From an uncultured Acidobacteriota bacterium (lineage in GTDB: Bacteria; Acidobacteriota; Thermoanaerobaculia; Gp7-AA8), in contig CALMZP010000013.1 of NCBI GenBank assembly GCA_937870635.1, forward strand, positions 1 through 45,872: 45,872 bases of DNA, in the 5' to 3' direction. The notes under the pieces were generated by a model. The model was not told where the DNA came from, made no database searches, and worked only from the letters and a program-made list of their open reading frames with translations. Within the stretch, counting starts at the first letter, position 1; each line of letters begins with the position of its first letter. Of this stretch, positions 1 to 7,366 are shown piece by piece. A program made the position numbers and the translations under genes.

Positions 1-1
1 C

Positions 2-193
2 CGAGGTTACGTCGAATTCTTCCTGCTCCAGGATCTTGTGTCCGAAGACTTCTCCGCCGTGAAAATCGCTGAGCCTTTCGACGATTTCAATGGGTCACCA
101 ATCCCAACCGATATTCGCGAATACAACGCGTACAGAAGCGCTTCGATTGCCTTCATCGAGGCGCTCAACCAGCGTATTCTCGTCTCGTGGTGA
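2..193 (+). CDS. 3' end of an unknown protein (partial at window edge)
   Basis: An open frame enters from the left edge and runs 63 codons to a TGA at 191-193. The residues begin RGYVEFFLLQDLVSED and end in ALNQRILVSW. Composition is that of a normal globular protein, with mixed hydrophobic and acidic residues and no low-complexity shadow pattern. It converges on the secreted-protein gene ending at 208 and leaves a 14-nt gap. I do not recognise the family; the N-terminal part lies outside the window, so no function is proposed. The alternative is that the frame is open by chance, but its amino-acid balance argues against that. Confidence 0.5.
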   Translation, partial: RGYVEFFLLQDLVSEDFSAVKIAEPFDDFNGSPIPTDIREYNAYRSASIAFIEALNQRILVSW

Positions 194-207
194 GCCTCGC
201 CGCACCC

Positions 208-1008
208 CTACGGAGATGGCTGCACGATCGGCGTCATCCAGCCGTCGCCTGTTCGGTTGTCGACTGTGGCTCCGTAGGCGATCCAGTATCCGATGGTGGC
301 GGGTTGGGCCTTGATGGTGATCATCATGTGGCCCCACGCTCCGGCGGGAACCGGCACTTGGATGAGTGAATAGGGTTGGGCGGTAATCGTGAAGGACGTC
401 GATCCGCGCGTTCCGGAAACGGTGACGTCCCACGAGCGCGGTGGCGTACTCGAATCGAAATTCACGATGCCGATGTTCGTGCGGAAGTTTTCATCCTGCC
501 GCAGGCCGACCAGATACGTTGGCTCGCTCCGCCTCACGCTCGTCCATGACACCGCTGGAGCGCTCTGCGAATAGGTACCGCCGCCGCCCGCTGTCCAGAT
601 CCGCGACGTCGCATCGATTTTCGCGTTGACATCGAGGAGATCCGAGGACGTTACCGCCTTGATCTCCAGCGCACCGATTCCGGTCTGGCCCAGCAGGTCG
701 CCCACGACGTCTTCGATGACAAGGAACGAGCTGGCCGGGACCGTCACGATCTTTTCCGGGCCGAAGAAACTGTCGACACCGTGCGCGAGCCACTTGATCT
801 CGACTCGCTGCTGGACGGGGCGGTAATTGATGAGCGTCAGATCGCTGCGGAAATGCGTATTGAACGCGCCGGGCGCGTTTCCGGCGATGGGGACGAGCGA
901 CCAGCTGTCGTCACCCGCGACTCTCCAGAGATCAAGAGTGGGTCGTACCTGCTGAGCGGAAATCGAAAAGGCGAACAGAAACGTCAGGAATGCGAAGCGA
1001 ACGTGCAT
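208..1008 (-). CDS. Secreted protein of unknown function, two-repeat beta domain
   Basis: 266 residues. The start at 1008 was chosen because the protein then opens with a signal peptide (MHVRFAFLTFLFAFSISA, then QQ) and because GAGAGGA lies about 8 nt upstream; longer in-frame starts add arginine-rich residues with no homology character. The mature part has two similar halves: one contains HFRSDLTLINYRPVQQRVEIKWL split over a beta-rich stretch, the other RTNIGIVNFDSS followed by another beta-rich stretch. This suggests a duplicated beta-sandwich exported through Sec. Paralogues of this kind are, from memory, common in Acidobacteriota, but no function is known to me. It is probably transcribed alone, with a palindromic repeat upstream. 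Confidence 0.7.
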   Translation of the reverse strand: MHVRFAFLTFLFAFSISAQQVRPTLDLWRVAGDDSWSLVPIAGNAPGAFNTHFRSDLTLINYRPVQQRVEIKWLAHGVDSFFGPEKIVTVPASSFLVIEDVVGDLLGQTGIGALEIKAVTSSDLLDVNAKIDATSRIWTAGGGGTYSQSAPAVSWTSVRRSEPTYLVGLRQDENFRTNIGIVNFDSSTPPRSWDVTVSGTRGSTSFTITAQPYSLIQVPVPAGAWGHMMITIKAQPATIGYWIAYGATVDNRTGDGWMTPIVQPSP

Positions 1009-1111
1009 TGCGTCGTCCTCTCTGCCGGCCCTGAAGCCCGCCGACCGCAGCATTGTAGCAAGCGCGATCTCAGTCGCGTGGGGACGGCGCATGCCGCACG
1101 ACCCGAACCAG

Positions 1112-1166
1112 CCGGGCAGCAAGCTGCCCGGCGGACGGAAAACAGCGGCAGCAAGCTGCCGCACTC
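1112..1166. repeat. Pair of REP-like hairpins between dcp and the secreted-protein gene
   Basis: Two adjacent hairpins share the same CAAG loop: CGGGCAG-CAAG-CTGCCCG at about 1113-1130 and GCGGCAG-CAAG-CTGCCGC at about 1145-1162. The second continues as GGAGTGCGG on the minus strand and abuts the dcp stop codon (TAG then GAGTGCGGC). The same GGAGTGCGGCAGC core recurs next to the stops of treZ and of the amidohydrolase gene and after the spy terminator. Confidence 0.7.
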
Positions 1167-3317
1167 CTACTGCGGGAAGCCGCGCTTTCTCATCAGGGCG
1201 TCGATCTTCGCCTCGCGGCCGCGGAACTGTTTGTACGCTTCGGCGGGGTCGATGGTGTTGCCGACTGAGAAGACGTACTGGCGGAGGCGTTTCGCTACGT
1301 TCGGGTCGTAGAAGCCTGTGGCTTCCGTGAAGGCTTCGGCGGCATCCGCCGTCAGGGTGTCGGACCAGAGGTAGCTGTAGTAGCCGGCTGAATAGCTGTC
1401 GCCGGAGAAGATGTGCAGGAAGTGGGGGGAGCGGTGGCGCATCACGATCTCGCGCGGCATGCCGATGTCGGCGAGCACGCGGCGCTCGAACGCGTCCGCG
1501 TCGATCTTCTGGCTCCCGGCCAGGTGCATGCGCATGTCCACGATCGCGCTGGCCAGATACTCCGTCGTCGCGAAGCCTTCGTTGAACGTCGAGGCGCGCT
1601 GGATGCGCTCGACCAGGCGCTGCGGGATCGGCTCGCCGGTCTGGTGATGCAGGGCGAACCTCTGCAGGACCTGGGGCGTGGAGAGCCAGTGCTCGAGGAG
1701 CTGCGACGGGAACTCGACGTAATCGCGCGCCACGGCCGTGCCGGCGAGGGACGGGTAGTTCACGTTCGACGAGAGGCCGTGCAGCGCGTGGCCGAATTCG
1801 TGGAAGAGCGTCTCCGCGTCGTCCCACGAGATCAGCACCGGCTCGCCAGGGTTCCCCTTCACGAAGTTCGAGTTGTTGGAGACGATGGTCGTCGTCGGCG
1901 TCTGGAATCGCTCCTGGCGCCGGTACGCGTTCATCCACGCGCCGGAGCGCTTGCCCGCACGCGCGTACGGATCGAAGTACCACAGGCCGACGTGCTGGCC
2001 GGTGGTGCGGTCGGTGACTTCCCAGACGCGAACGTCGGGGTGGTACACGGGGATGTTCGAGACGGGCGTGAAGCGGAAGTTGAAGAGCTCACCCGCGGCC
2101 CAGAACATGCCCTCGCGCAGCTTCTCGAGCTGCAGGTACTGCTTCACTTCGTTCTGGTCGAGGTCGAACTTCGCCTTGCGGACCTTCTCCATGTAATAGC
2201 GGTAGTCCCACGGCTCGATGGTGATGTTCGCCCCTTCGCGATTGGCGAGGACCTGCATGTCGGCGACTTCTTCTTTCACGCGCGCGACAGCCGGCTTCCA
2301 CACGGCTTCCATCAGCTCGACGGCGCGCTCGGGCGTCTTCGCCATCGTGTTCTCGAGCCGCCAGTGCGCATGCGTCTCGTATCCGAGGAGCCTGGCGCGC
2401 TCGGCGCGGAGCTGGAGGATCTGGCTGATGATTCTGTTGTTGTCCGTCGCGCCGCCGAGGTCTCCTCGGTCGGTGAACATGCGCCAGGCTTTCTCGCGCA
2501 GGTTGCGGCGGTCGGAGTAGGTGAGGAACGGATCGACCGACGAGCGCGTGTTCGTGATGACCCACTTGCCGGGATGTCCCTTCGCCGTCGCCGCGGCAGC
2601 CGCGGCGTCACGGAGTGACTGCGGGAGGCCGGCCAGGTCGGACTCGTTCTCGATGACGAGGAACTGATTGGTCTCGTCGGCGAGGACGTTCTGGCTGAAC
2701 CGCGTGAAGAGGCCCGCCAGCTCCTGGTTGATCTGCGACACGCGCGCTTTCGCGGCCGCATCGAGCCGCGCGCCGGCGCGCACGAAGTTGTTGTGATACC
2801 ACCACGTCAGGCGCTGCTGCTCGGGGGTGAGCCGCGCCTTCTCGGGCGAGTTGTAGACGGCCTCGATCCGGCGGAACAGCGGCGCGTTCTGGTAGATCTG
2901 ATCGTTGAACGCGGCGAGCTTCGGCTCCATCTCGCGCTCGACCGCCTGGAACTCGGGCGAGTTCAGCGTCGAGCTCCAGACGCCGTATGCGGTCTCGACG
3001 CGGGTCAGCGTGCGCCCGGTCCGTTCCAGCGCGGCGATCGTGTTCTCGAACGCCGGCGCCGCCGGATCGTTCGCGATCCGGTCGATCTCGGCGAGGTTCT
3101 CCGCCATCGCCGCCTCGAGCGCCGGTTTGAAGTGCGCGACCTCGATCCGGTCGAACGGCGGGACGCCGCCGTGCAGTCCGGACCAGGGGGCGAGGAGCGG
3201 GTTCGTGCTGGTCACAGCAACAGGCTCCGGCGCCGGAGCGGGCGTCGTGACGGGAGGGACAGCGGTCGTGCACGCCGCCATCGCGATCGCGACGGCAGCG
3301 ACGAGGAAACGCGGCAT
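1167..3317 (-). CDS. dcp: M3 family zinc peptidase, peptidyl-dipeptidase Dcp-like lipoprotein
   Basis: 716 residues, close to the size of E. coli Dcp plus a lipoprotein leader. The zinc motif HEFGH is at residues 506-510 and the third ligand Glu at about 535, the same 29-residue spacing known in thimet oligopeptidase. The N-terminal half (NPLLAPWSGLHGGVPPFDRI and following helices) is typical of Dcp. The start at 3317 follows a good GGAGGA ribosome site and gives MPRFLVAAVAIAMAAC, a lipobox ending in MAAC, so the enzyme is probably anchored in the periplasm, where it would remove dipeptides from peptide C-termini. It lies 16 nt downstream of terC on the same strand, so the two are probably co-transcribed. 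Confidence 0.93.
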   Translation of the reverse strand: MPRFLVAAVAIAMAACTTAVPPVTTPAPAPEPVAVTSTNPLLAPWSGLHGGVPPFDRIEVAHFKPALEAAMAENLAEIDRIANDPAAPAFENTIAALERTGRTLTRVETAYGVWSSTLNSPEFQAVEREMEPKLAAFNDQIYQNAPLFRRIEAVYNSPEKARLTPEQQRLTWWYHNNFVRAGARLDAAAKARVSQINQELAGLFTRFSQNVLADETNQFLVIENESDLAGLPQSLRDAAAAAATAKGHPGKWVITNTRSSVDPFLTYSDRRNLREKAWRMFTDRGDLGGATDNNRIISQILQLRAERARLLGYETHAHWRLENTMAKTPERAVELMEAVWKPAVARVKEEVADMQVLANREGANITIEPWDYRYYMEKVRKAKFDLDQNEVKQYLQLEKLREGMFWAAGELFNFRFTPVSNIPVYHPDVRVWEVTDRTTGQHVGLWYFDPYARAGKRSGAWMNAYRRQERFQTPTTTIVSNNSNFVKGNPGEPVLISWDDAETLFHEFGHALHGLSSNVNYPSLAGTAVARDYVEFPSQLLEHWLSTPQVLQRFALHHQTGEPIPQRLVERIQRASTFNEGFATTEYLASAIVDMRMHLAGSQKIDADAFERRVLADIGMPREIVMRHRSPHFLHIFSGDSYSAGYYSYLWSDTLTADAAEAFTEATGFYDPNVAKRLRQYVFSVGNTIDPAEAYKQFRGREAKIDALMRKRGFPQ

Positions 3318-3333
3318 GAACAGTCCTCCAGGC

Positions 3334-4089
3334 TCAGGGTTTCGATGATGGTTCGTGATACCCGTCATGCAGATGCACCGGTTTGCTGACCCGGCGCATC
3401 TTCATGTTCAGCAGCTCCACCACGATCGAGAACGCCATGGCGAAGTAGATGTAGCCCTTCGGAATGTGGAACTCGAGGCCTTCCGCCACGAGCGCCGTTC
3501 CGATGAGCAGAAGGAAGCTCAGCGCGAGCATCTTCACCGTCGGATGACGGTTCACGAACGCGCTGATGGCTCCGGCCGATACGAGCATGATTCCGACGGA
3601 GATGATGACCGCGGTGATCATCACTCCGATGTCTTTGGCCATACCGACGGCTGTGATGACCGAATCGAGGGAGAACACGACGTCGAGGGCCATGATCTGC
3701 ATGATGATCGCGCTCAGCTTCGGTGCGACCTTCACGACCTTCTCGCCCTCTTCACCCTCCAGCTTGTCGTGAATCTCGTGCGTGGCCTTGCCGATCAGGA
3801 ACAGGCCGCCGACGAGCAGGATCAGGTCGCGTCCGGAGATCTCCTGGCCGAACACTGTGAACCACGGGGCGGTGAGCCGCACGATCCACGCGATCGAGAG
3901 CAGAAGGAGCACGCGCATGACCAGCGCGCCGATGAGGCCGAGGTTCCGGGCCTTCTTCTGCTCGGCCGGGGTGGGGAGCTTGCCGGCCAGGATGGAGATG
4001 AAGATGACGTTATCGATGCCGAGGACGATCTCCAGCAGCGTCAGGGTTGCGAGAGCGATCCAGGCCTGAGGGTCTGATAGCCATTCCAT
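3334..4089 (-). CDS. TerC family integral membrane protein
   Basis: 251 residues with about seven hydrophobic segments. Family hallmarks are visible: LEIVLGIDNVIFISIL near the N-terminus and MALDVVFSLDSVITAVG in the middle, where acidic residues inside membrane helices (GIDN, LDS) are thought to handle metal ions. TerC proteins are linked to tellurite resistance and, in more recent work, to manganese export that supplies secreted metalloenzymes. The next gene encodes an exported zinc peptidase, which would fit such a role, but that link is inference. I looked for a yybP-ykoY riboswitch upstream and saw none. Start ATG at 4089. Confidence 0.92.
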   Translation of the reverse strand: MEWLSDPQAWIALATLTLLEIVLGIDNVIFISILAGKLPTPAEQKKARNLGLIGALVMRVLLLLSIAWIVRLTAPWFTVFGQEISGRDLILLVGGLFLIGKATHEIHDKLEGEEGEKVVKVAPKLSAIIMQIMALDVVFSLDSVITAVGMAKDIGVMITAVIISVGIMLVSAGAISAFVNRHPTVKMLALSFLLLIGTALVAEGLEFHIPKGYIYFAMAFSIVVELLNMKMRRVSKPVHLHDGYHEPSSKP

Positions 4090-4160
4090 GGGCGCGAATA
4101 GTAATAGAAAGCCGGGTTTGGCTAGGCGAATCCCGTACCAAAGGGAAAGGGACGACGGCG

Positions 4161-4320
4161 CTCACCGCAGAGACACAGAGTACGCAGAGGGACGCAGAGG
4201 GGGTACCTGCCGTCTCTGCGTCCCTCTGCGTCCTCTGCGTCTCTGCGGTGAAGGCGGTCCCCCTTGAAGTTTTCCTGCCGTCTCTGCGTCCCTCTGCGTT
4301 CTCTGCGTCTCTGCGGTGAA
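4161..4320. repeat. CGCAGAG-type inverted repeat cluster
   Basis: The 322-nt space between terC and the mtrB-like gene holds one forward arm (CACCGCAGAGACACAGAG and more, from 4163) and two reverse arms (TCTCTGCG...CTCTGCGGTGAA, ending at about 4253 and 4320). It is built from irregular CGCAGAG/CTCTGCGT units and can fold into alternative long hairpins. A sister copy lies at 15207-15305. No gene is visible here. It separates the Mtr operon from terC and may act as a transcript end. Confidence 0.8.
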
Positions 4321-4411
4321 GGTCGTCCCCGCAACCAACTCCCAGAAAGCCAGAAGCCTCCCCCGCGCGACTGGCAGGGGAGGCTTCGGGTGGAGGAGGA
4401 GGATGGGGCTT

Positions 4412-6331
4412 TTATGGACGGAACCGAAGGAAGATGCCGTATCTGGTCGAGTCGAAGTCGCCGAATGTTGCCAGCCCTTCGCGATACTCGTCGCGTGACC
4501 ATTCCGCGGCGATGCCCGCCCGGGCGAGGAAGTCGTATACCAACCGTGTGCGGAAGCGGTCGACGTTGAACGGCGTCGTGCCTTCGTTCTCGAAGCGGCC
4601 GCCATTCACGTCGAGCGTGAACGGCGCGCGGAAGAACGTCAGGCCGCCTTCGTAGCTCGTGCCCTGTTCCGCGTAGATCGAGTTCTCGATCACGAAGTTC
4701 TCGGGGCGCCGATACGAGACGTTGCTGTCGACGTCGAACTTGCCGGCCGAGGCGCGCAGCTGCAGCGCCGGGATCGGGGTGAAGGTGATGTCACCGCTGT
4801 ACTGCTGAATGTTGTTATCCAGATTCACACCCTGCTGATCGATCTCCTCGGCCGTCGCGCCGATGCTGAACATCGGACGCGCATACGACGCCCGGATGCG
4901 GATGCGGTCGCGGTCGTCGAAGTCGGTGCGGAAGATCGGCTCATCGGCGGTGTCATGCCGCCACGTGGCGCCGAGGGTGAATCCTTTTTTGGAGAAGGTG
5001 CCGGTGGTGTCGAACGTGCGGATCTTGCGCTCGAACGTGCCGCCGTTGCCGCCGCCGATGACGACCTCTTCGAGATCGGGAGTGATCGTCACGTCGCGGT
5101 TCGATTCGCTGTAGCCGGCGCGCAGGGCGAACGGCCCCATGGCGCGGGCGGAGACCATCGCGGAGAGCGTGTCTTCCTCGCGCTCGAGGACGTTCTCGGT
5201 GTTGATGATCTCTTCGATGTTCGAGCGGTCGGCACCGGAGAAGGTGATGGTGTCGATGAACATCGAGGTGATGAACGCGGCGCCGCTGACCTCGCGGTGC
5301 TCGCGGCGGTAGCCGGCGATGAAGTCGATGCCGTCGCGGATGGAGATCTCGGCGCGCCCTTCACCACGCCAGGTGGTGTTGTCGGCGCGCGAGCCGACGT
5401 TCTCGTTCAGGCCGCTGAAGAAGCGGCCGAGAGGGAAGGAGACGAACGAACCGGTGAGCGATTCGTCCTCGATCCCGTCGGTCTCTGCCGAAGCATGGAC
5501 GAAGCTGCCGATGAGCTTCACGCGGCTGTGCACGTCGCCGACCACGAACGCATTCGTGAACGGGGAGGACACATCGGTGCGGCTGTCGCGGCTGAAGGAG
5601 GTGATGGTGATGTTGCGTCCGAGGATGGGAACGACGTTGTTGCCGGAAGCTTCGCCGGCGTCGAGGCTGAACGTCTCACGTCCGCTGAAGTCGCGCCATC
5701 CCTGCGTGACCTGGCCGTAGACGCGGCCGAGGTTGAAGTTGGCGCCGGCGCGGATCTCCTGGTCGGTGTCGTCGAGATCCGACACGAGCCGGAACTCGTC
5801 CTGGCCCACGAAGTACGTCGTGGTCCCGGGACCGTTCGTCTGGTGATAGGTGTAGCCGATGAACGGCGAGAACTTCCGGCCCGGGATGAATTCGAGATCG
5901 GCGTCGAAGGTGGAGCGGCTGCGGTCGAACGTGTGCTGTCCGGGGATCACTCCCTGGCTGAGGAGAGGATTCGCGAAGCCGGGGATGGCGCTGTACGCGT
6001 CAGCGGTGTGGTAGCCGATGCGGAGGAGGTAGGAACCTTCGCGGGCGGCTTCGATGCGGAACATGCCGGCCGGCGTGCTGCCGAGATCACTGGCGGTGAT
6101 CTTGTACCGGTCGGCGATTGCGGAGTCGGAGACCGAGGTCATCGTGAAGGCGCGGAGGATGAAACCGTCGCGCTCGTTGATCTGCGAGCGGTACATCGAT
6201 TCACTGCCATCGAGGTCGAGCCAGCGGTAGCCGATCTCGATCTCCATGGTCTGCGCCGATGCGATGCTCGCGACGAGCATGAGCGGCAGGACGAGCCAGG
6301 CGAAGCGGGAGCGAGTTCTGGTCATGTTCAT
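4412..6331 (-). CDS. Outer-membrane beta-barrel of a porin-cytochrome conduit (MtrB/PioB or GSU2204-like)
   Basis: 639 residues with a Sec signal peptide (MNMTRTRSRFAWLVLPL, cleavage after ASA). The mature protein has alternating hydrophobic/polar strands throughout, many Arg/Asp/Gly turns, and ends YGIFLRFRP, compatible with a barrel closing strand. The N-terminal GYRWLDLDGSESMYRSQINE stretch resembles MtrB/PioB and Geobacter GSU2204-type porins. It contains no cysteine, so the CXXC motif known near the N-terminus of Shewanella MtrB is absent. Expected role: a sheath in the outer membrane that holds the decaheme MtrA-like protein encoded 10 nt upstream, letting electrons reach the surface cytochrome. 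An AGGAAGAGGAA stretch directly precedes the ATG; a second ATG at 6325 is possible. Confidence 0.8.
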   Translation of the reverse strand: MNMTRTRSRFAWLVLPLMLVASIASAQTMEIEIGYRWLDLDGSESMYRSQINERDGFILRAFTMTSVSDSAIADRYKITASDLGSTPAGMFRIEAAREGSYLLRIGYHTADAYSAIPGFANPLLSQGVIPGQHTFDRSRSTFDADLEFIPGRKFSPFIGYTYHQTNGPGTTTYFVGQDEFRLVSDLDDTDQEIRAGANFNLGRVYGQVTQGWRDFSGRETFSLDAGEASGNNVVPILGRNITITSFSRDSRTDVSSPFTNAFVVGDVHSRVKLIGSFVHASAETDGIEDESLTGSFVSFPLGRFFSGLNENVGSRADNTTWRGEGRAEISIRDGIDFIAGYRREHREVSGAAFITSMFIDTITFSGADRSNIEEIINTENVLEREEDTLSAMVSARAMGPFALRAGYSESNRDVTITPDLEEVVIGGGNGGTFERKIRTFDTTGTFSKKGFTLGATWRHDTADEPIFRTDFDDRDRIRIRASYARPMFSIGATAEEIDQQGVNLDNNIQQYSGDITFTPIPALQLRASAGKFDVDSNVSYRRPENFVIENSIYAEQGTSYEGGLTFFRAPFTLDVNGGRFENEGTTPFNVDRFRTRLVYDFLARAGIAAEWSRDEYREGLATFGDFDSTRYGIFLRFRP

Positions 6332-6341
6332 TTCCTCTTCC

Positions 6342-7298
6342 TCACTTCAGCAGCTGCGGGGAACGGTTGGAGCCGTGGACCGCGACATGGCAGGTCGTGC
6401 AGTTCTGAAACCGCGGATTGGAGATGTTGTGGAACGAGGGAGGCTGCGATCCGGCCGTGGCCATCTGCGTCGGGGAGTGGCATTCGAGGCAGAGTTGCGC
6501 CACGGTTGCCCGTTTGAGCTGATGCGCGTTGGTCGAGCCGTGCGGCTCGTGGCAGCTGCTGCAATCGCCGGCCGAGACGGCGCCGTGCTCGAATACGAAC
6601 GGTCCGTGTTTCTCGCGGTGGCAGGAAGCGCAGGCGATCTCACCCGAGGCGACGGTGCGGATGTTCTCGCGGCCGGCGCGGCCATGAGGCTCGTGGCAGG
6701 AGACGCAGCTCATGCCGCCGCGTCCGAGGCGGTGGGCGAAGGGCTTTCCGCGGAATGCGGCGACCTGCGTCGAATGGCAGGTCGCGCACAGCGCTTCGGT
6801 TTCCTTCGCCAGCAGCGCCGGACGATTTTCCGATTTGTGAATCGAGTGGCAGCTGAGGCAGTTCACCGCTGAGGAGTTCGCGTGAACGCCGGAGCGGGGA
6901 GACTTCTTGTGAGTCGTCGTGTCGTGGCACATCAGGCAGGTGCCGTCGGCGCCTTCGCGGCCGCGCGGTACCGTGATCTGGGCCTTGTCTCCGCCGCCTT
7001 CCATGTGCGCGGTTCCGTCGCCGTGGCACGTTTCGCACGCGCCGTTGGAAACGACGCCGTTCTCGACGTTGCCGCGCGCGTGGGGGTTGTGAAGAAAGTC
7101 CCTGGCCTGGTCGTGACAGTCTCCGCAGCTCATCGCGGGCTGCTCGGCAGTAGCTTCCTCCTGGGTAGCGGGCGGTTCAGCCGGAGTTTCCTGCGCCGGC
7201 GGCTGCGTGGCAGGAGGTTCCTGCGCAACCACCGTCGCTCCGGAGAACAGGACGACTACGAGCAGGAGAAGCAGTCTGCCGGTCGCTTTGGGTGTCAT
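6342..7298 (-). CDS. mtrA: Periplasmic decaheme c-type cytochrome, MtrA/DmsE family
   Basis: 318 residues with exactly ten CXXCH motifs, starting at residues 58, 88, 121, 147, 171, 198, 223, 246, 270 and 300. Length and heme number match MtrA/DmsE (about 330 residues, ten hemes in a wire). The start ATG at 7298 has AAAGGGA about 8 nt upstream and yields a signal peptide (MTPKATGRLLLLLVVVLFSG). A start at 7319 lacks a ribosome site. A Pro/Glu/Thr-rich spacer (residues 28-56) precedes the first heme. Predicted role: carry electrons through the barrel encoded next (10 nt) to the surface cytochrome encoded just upstream. The symbol is by family and operon position. Confidence 0.93.
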   Translation of the reverse strand: MTPKATGRLLLLLVVVLFSGATVVAQEPPATQPPAQETPAEPPATQEEATAEQPAMSCGDCHDQARDFLHNPHARGNVENGVVSNGACETCHGDGTAHMEGGGDKAQITVPRGREGADGTCLMCHDTTTHKKSPRSGVHANSSAVNCLSCHSIHKSENRPALLAKETEALCATCHSTQVAAFRGKPFAHRLGRGGMSCVSCHEPHGRAGRENIRTVASGEIACASCHREKHGPFVFEHGAVSAGDCSSCHEPHGSTNAHQLKRATVAQLCLECHSPTQMATAGSQPPSFHNISNPRFQNCTTCHVAVHGSNRSPQLLK

Positions 7299-7366
7299 CG
7301 ACTTGTCCCTTTCAGTCATGCAGGGCGTCGAGGAGGGCCGGTTCGGCCCTCCTCGACGAGAGAACG

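Noticed and set aside
208-1983. A 591-residue minus-strand protein running through the dcp 3' half
   Set aside because: Its first half is arginine-rich antisense of dcp; only the last 266 residues, with their own signal peptide and ribosome site, are a gene.
3355-4077. Long plus-strand frames opposite terC, the RND pump and the mtr genes
   Set aside because: They are His/Arg/Asp-rich shadows of the real genes, typical of GC-rich DNA, with no start signals or domain motifs.
4090-4160. yybP-ykoY manganese riboswitch upstream of terC
   Set aside because: The conserved loop sequences are not present; the space is filled by the CGCAGAG repeat.
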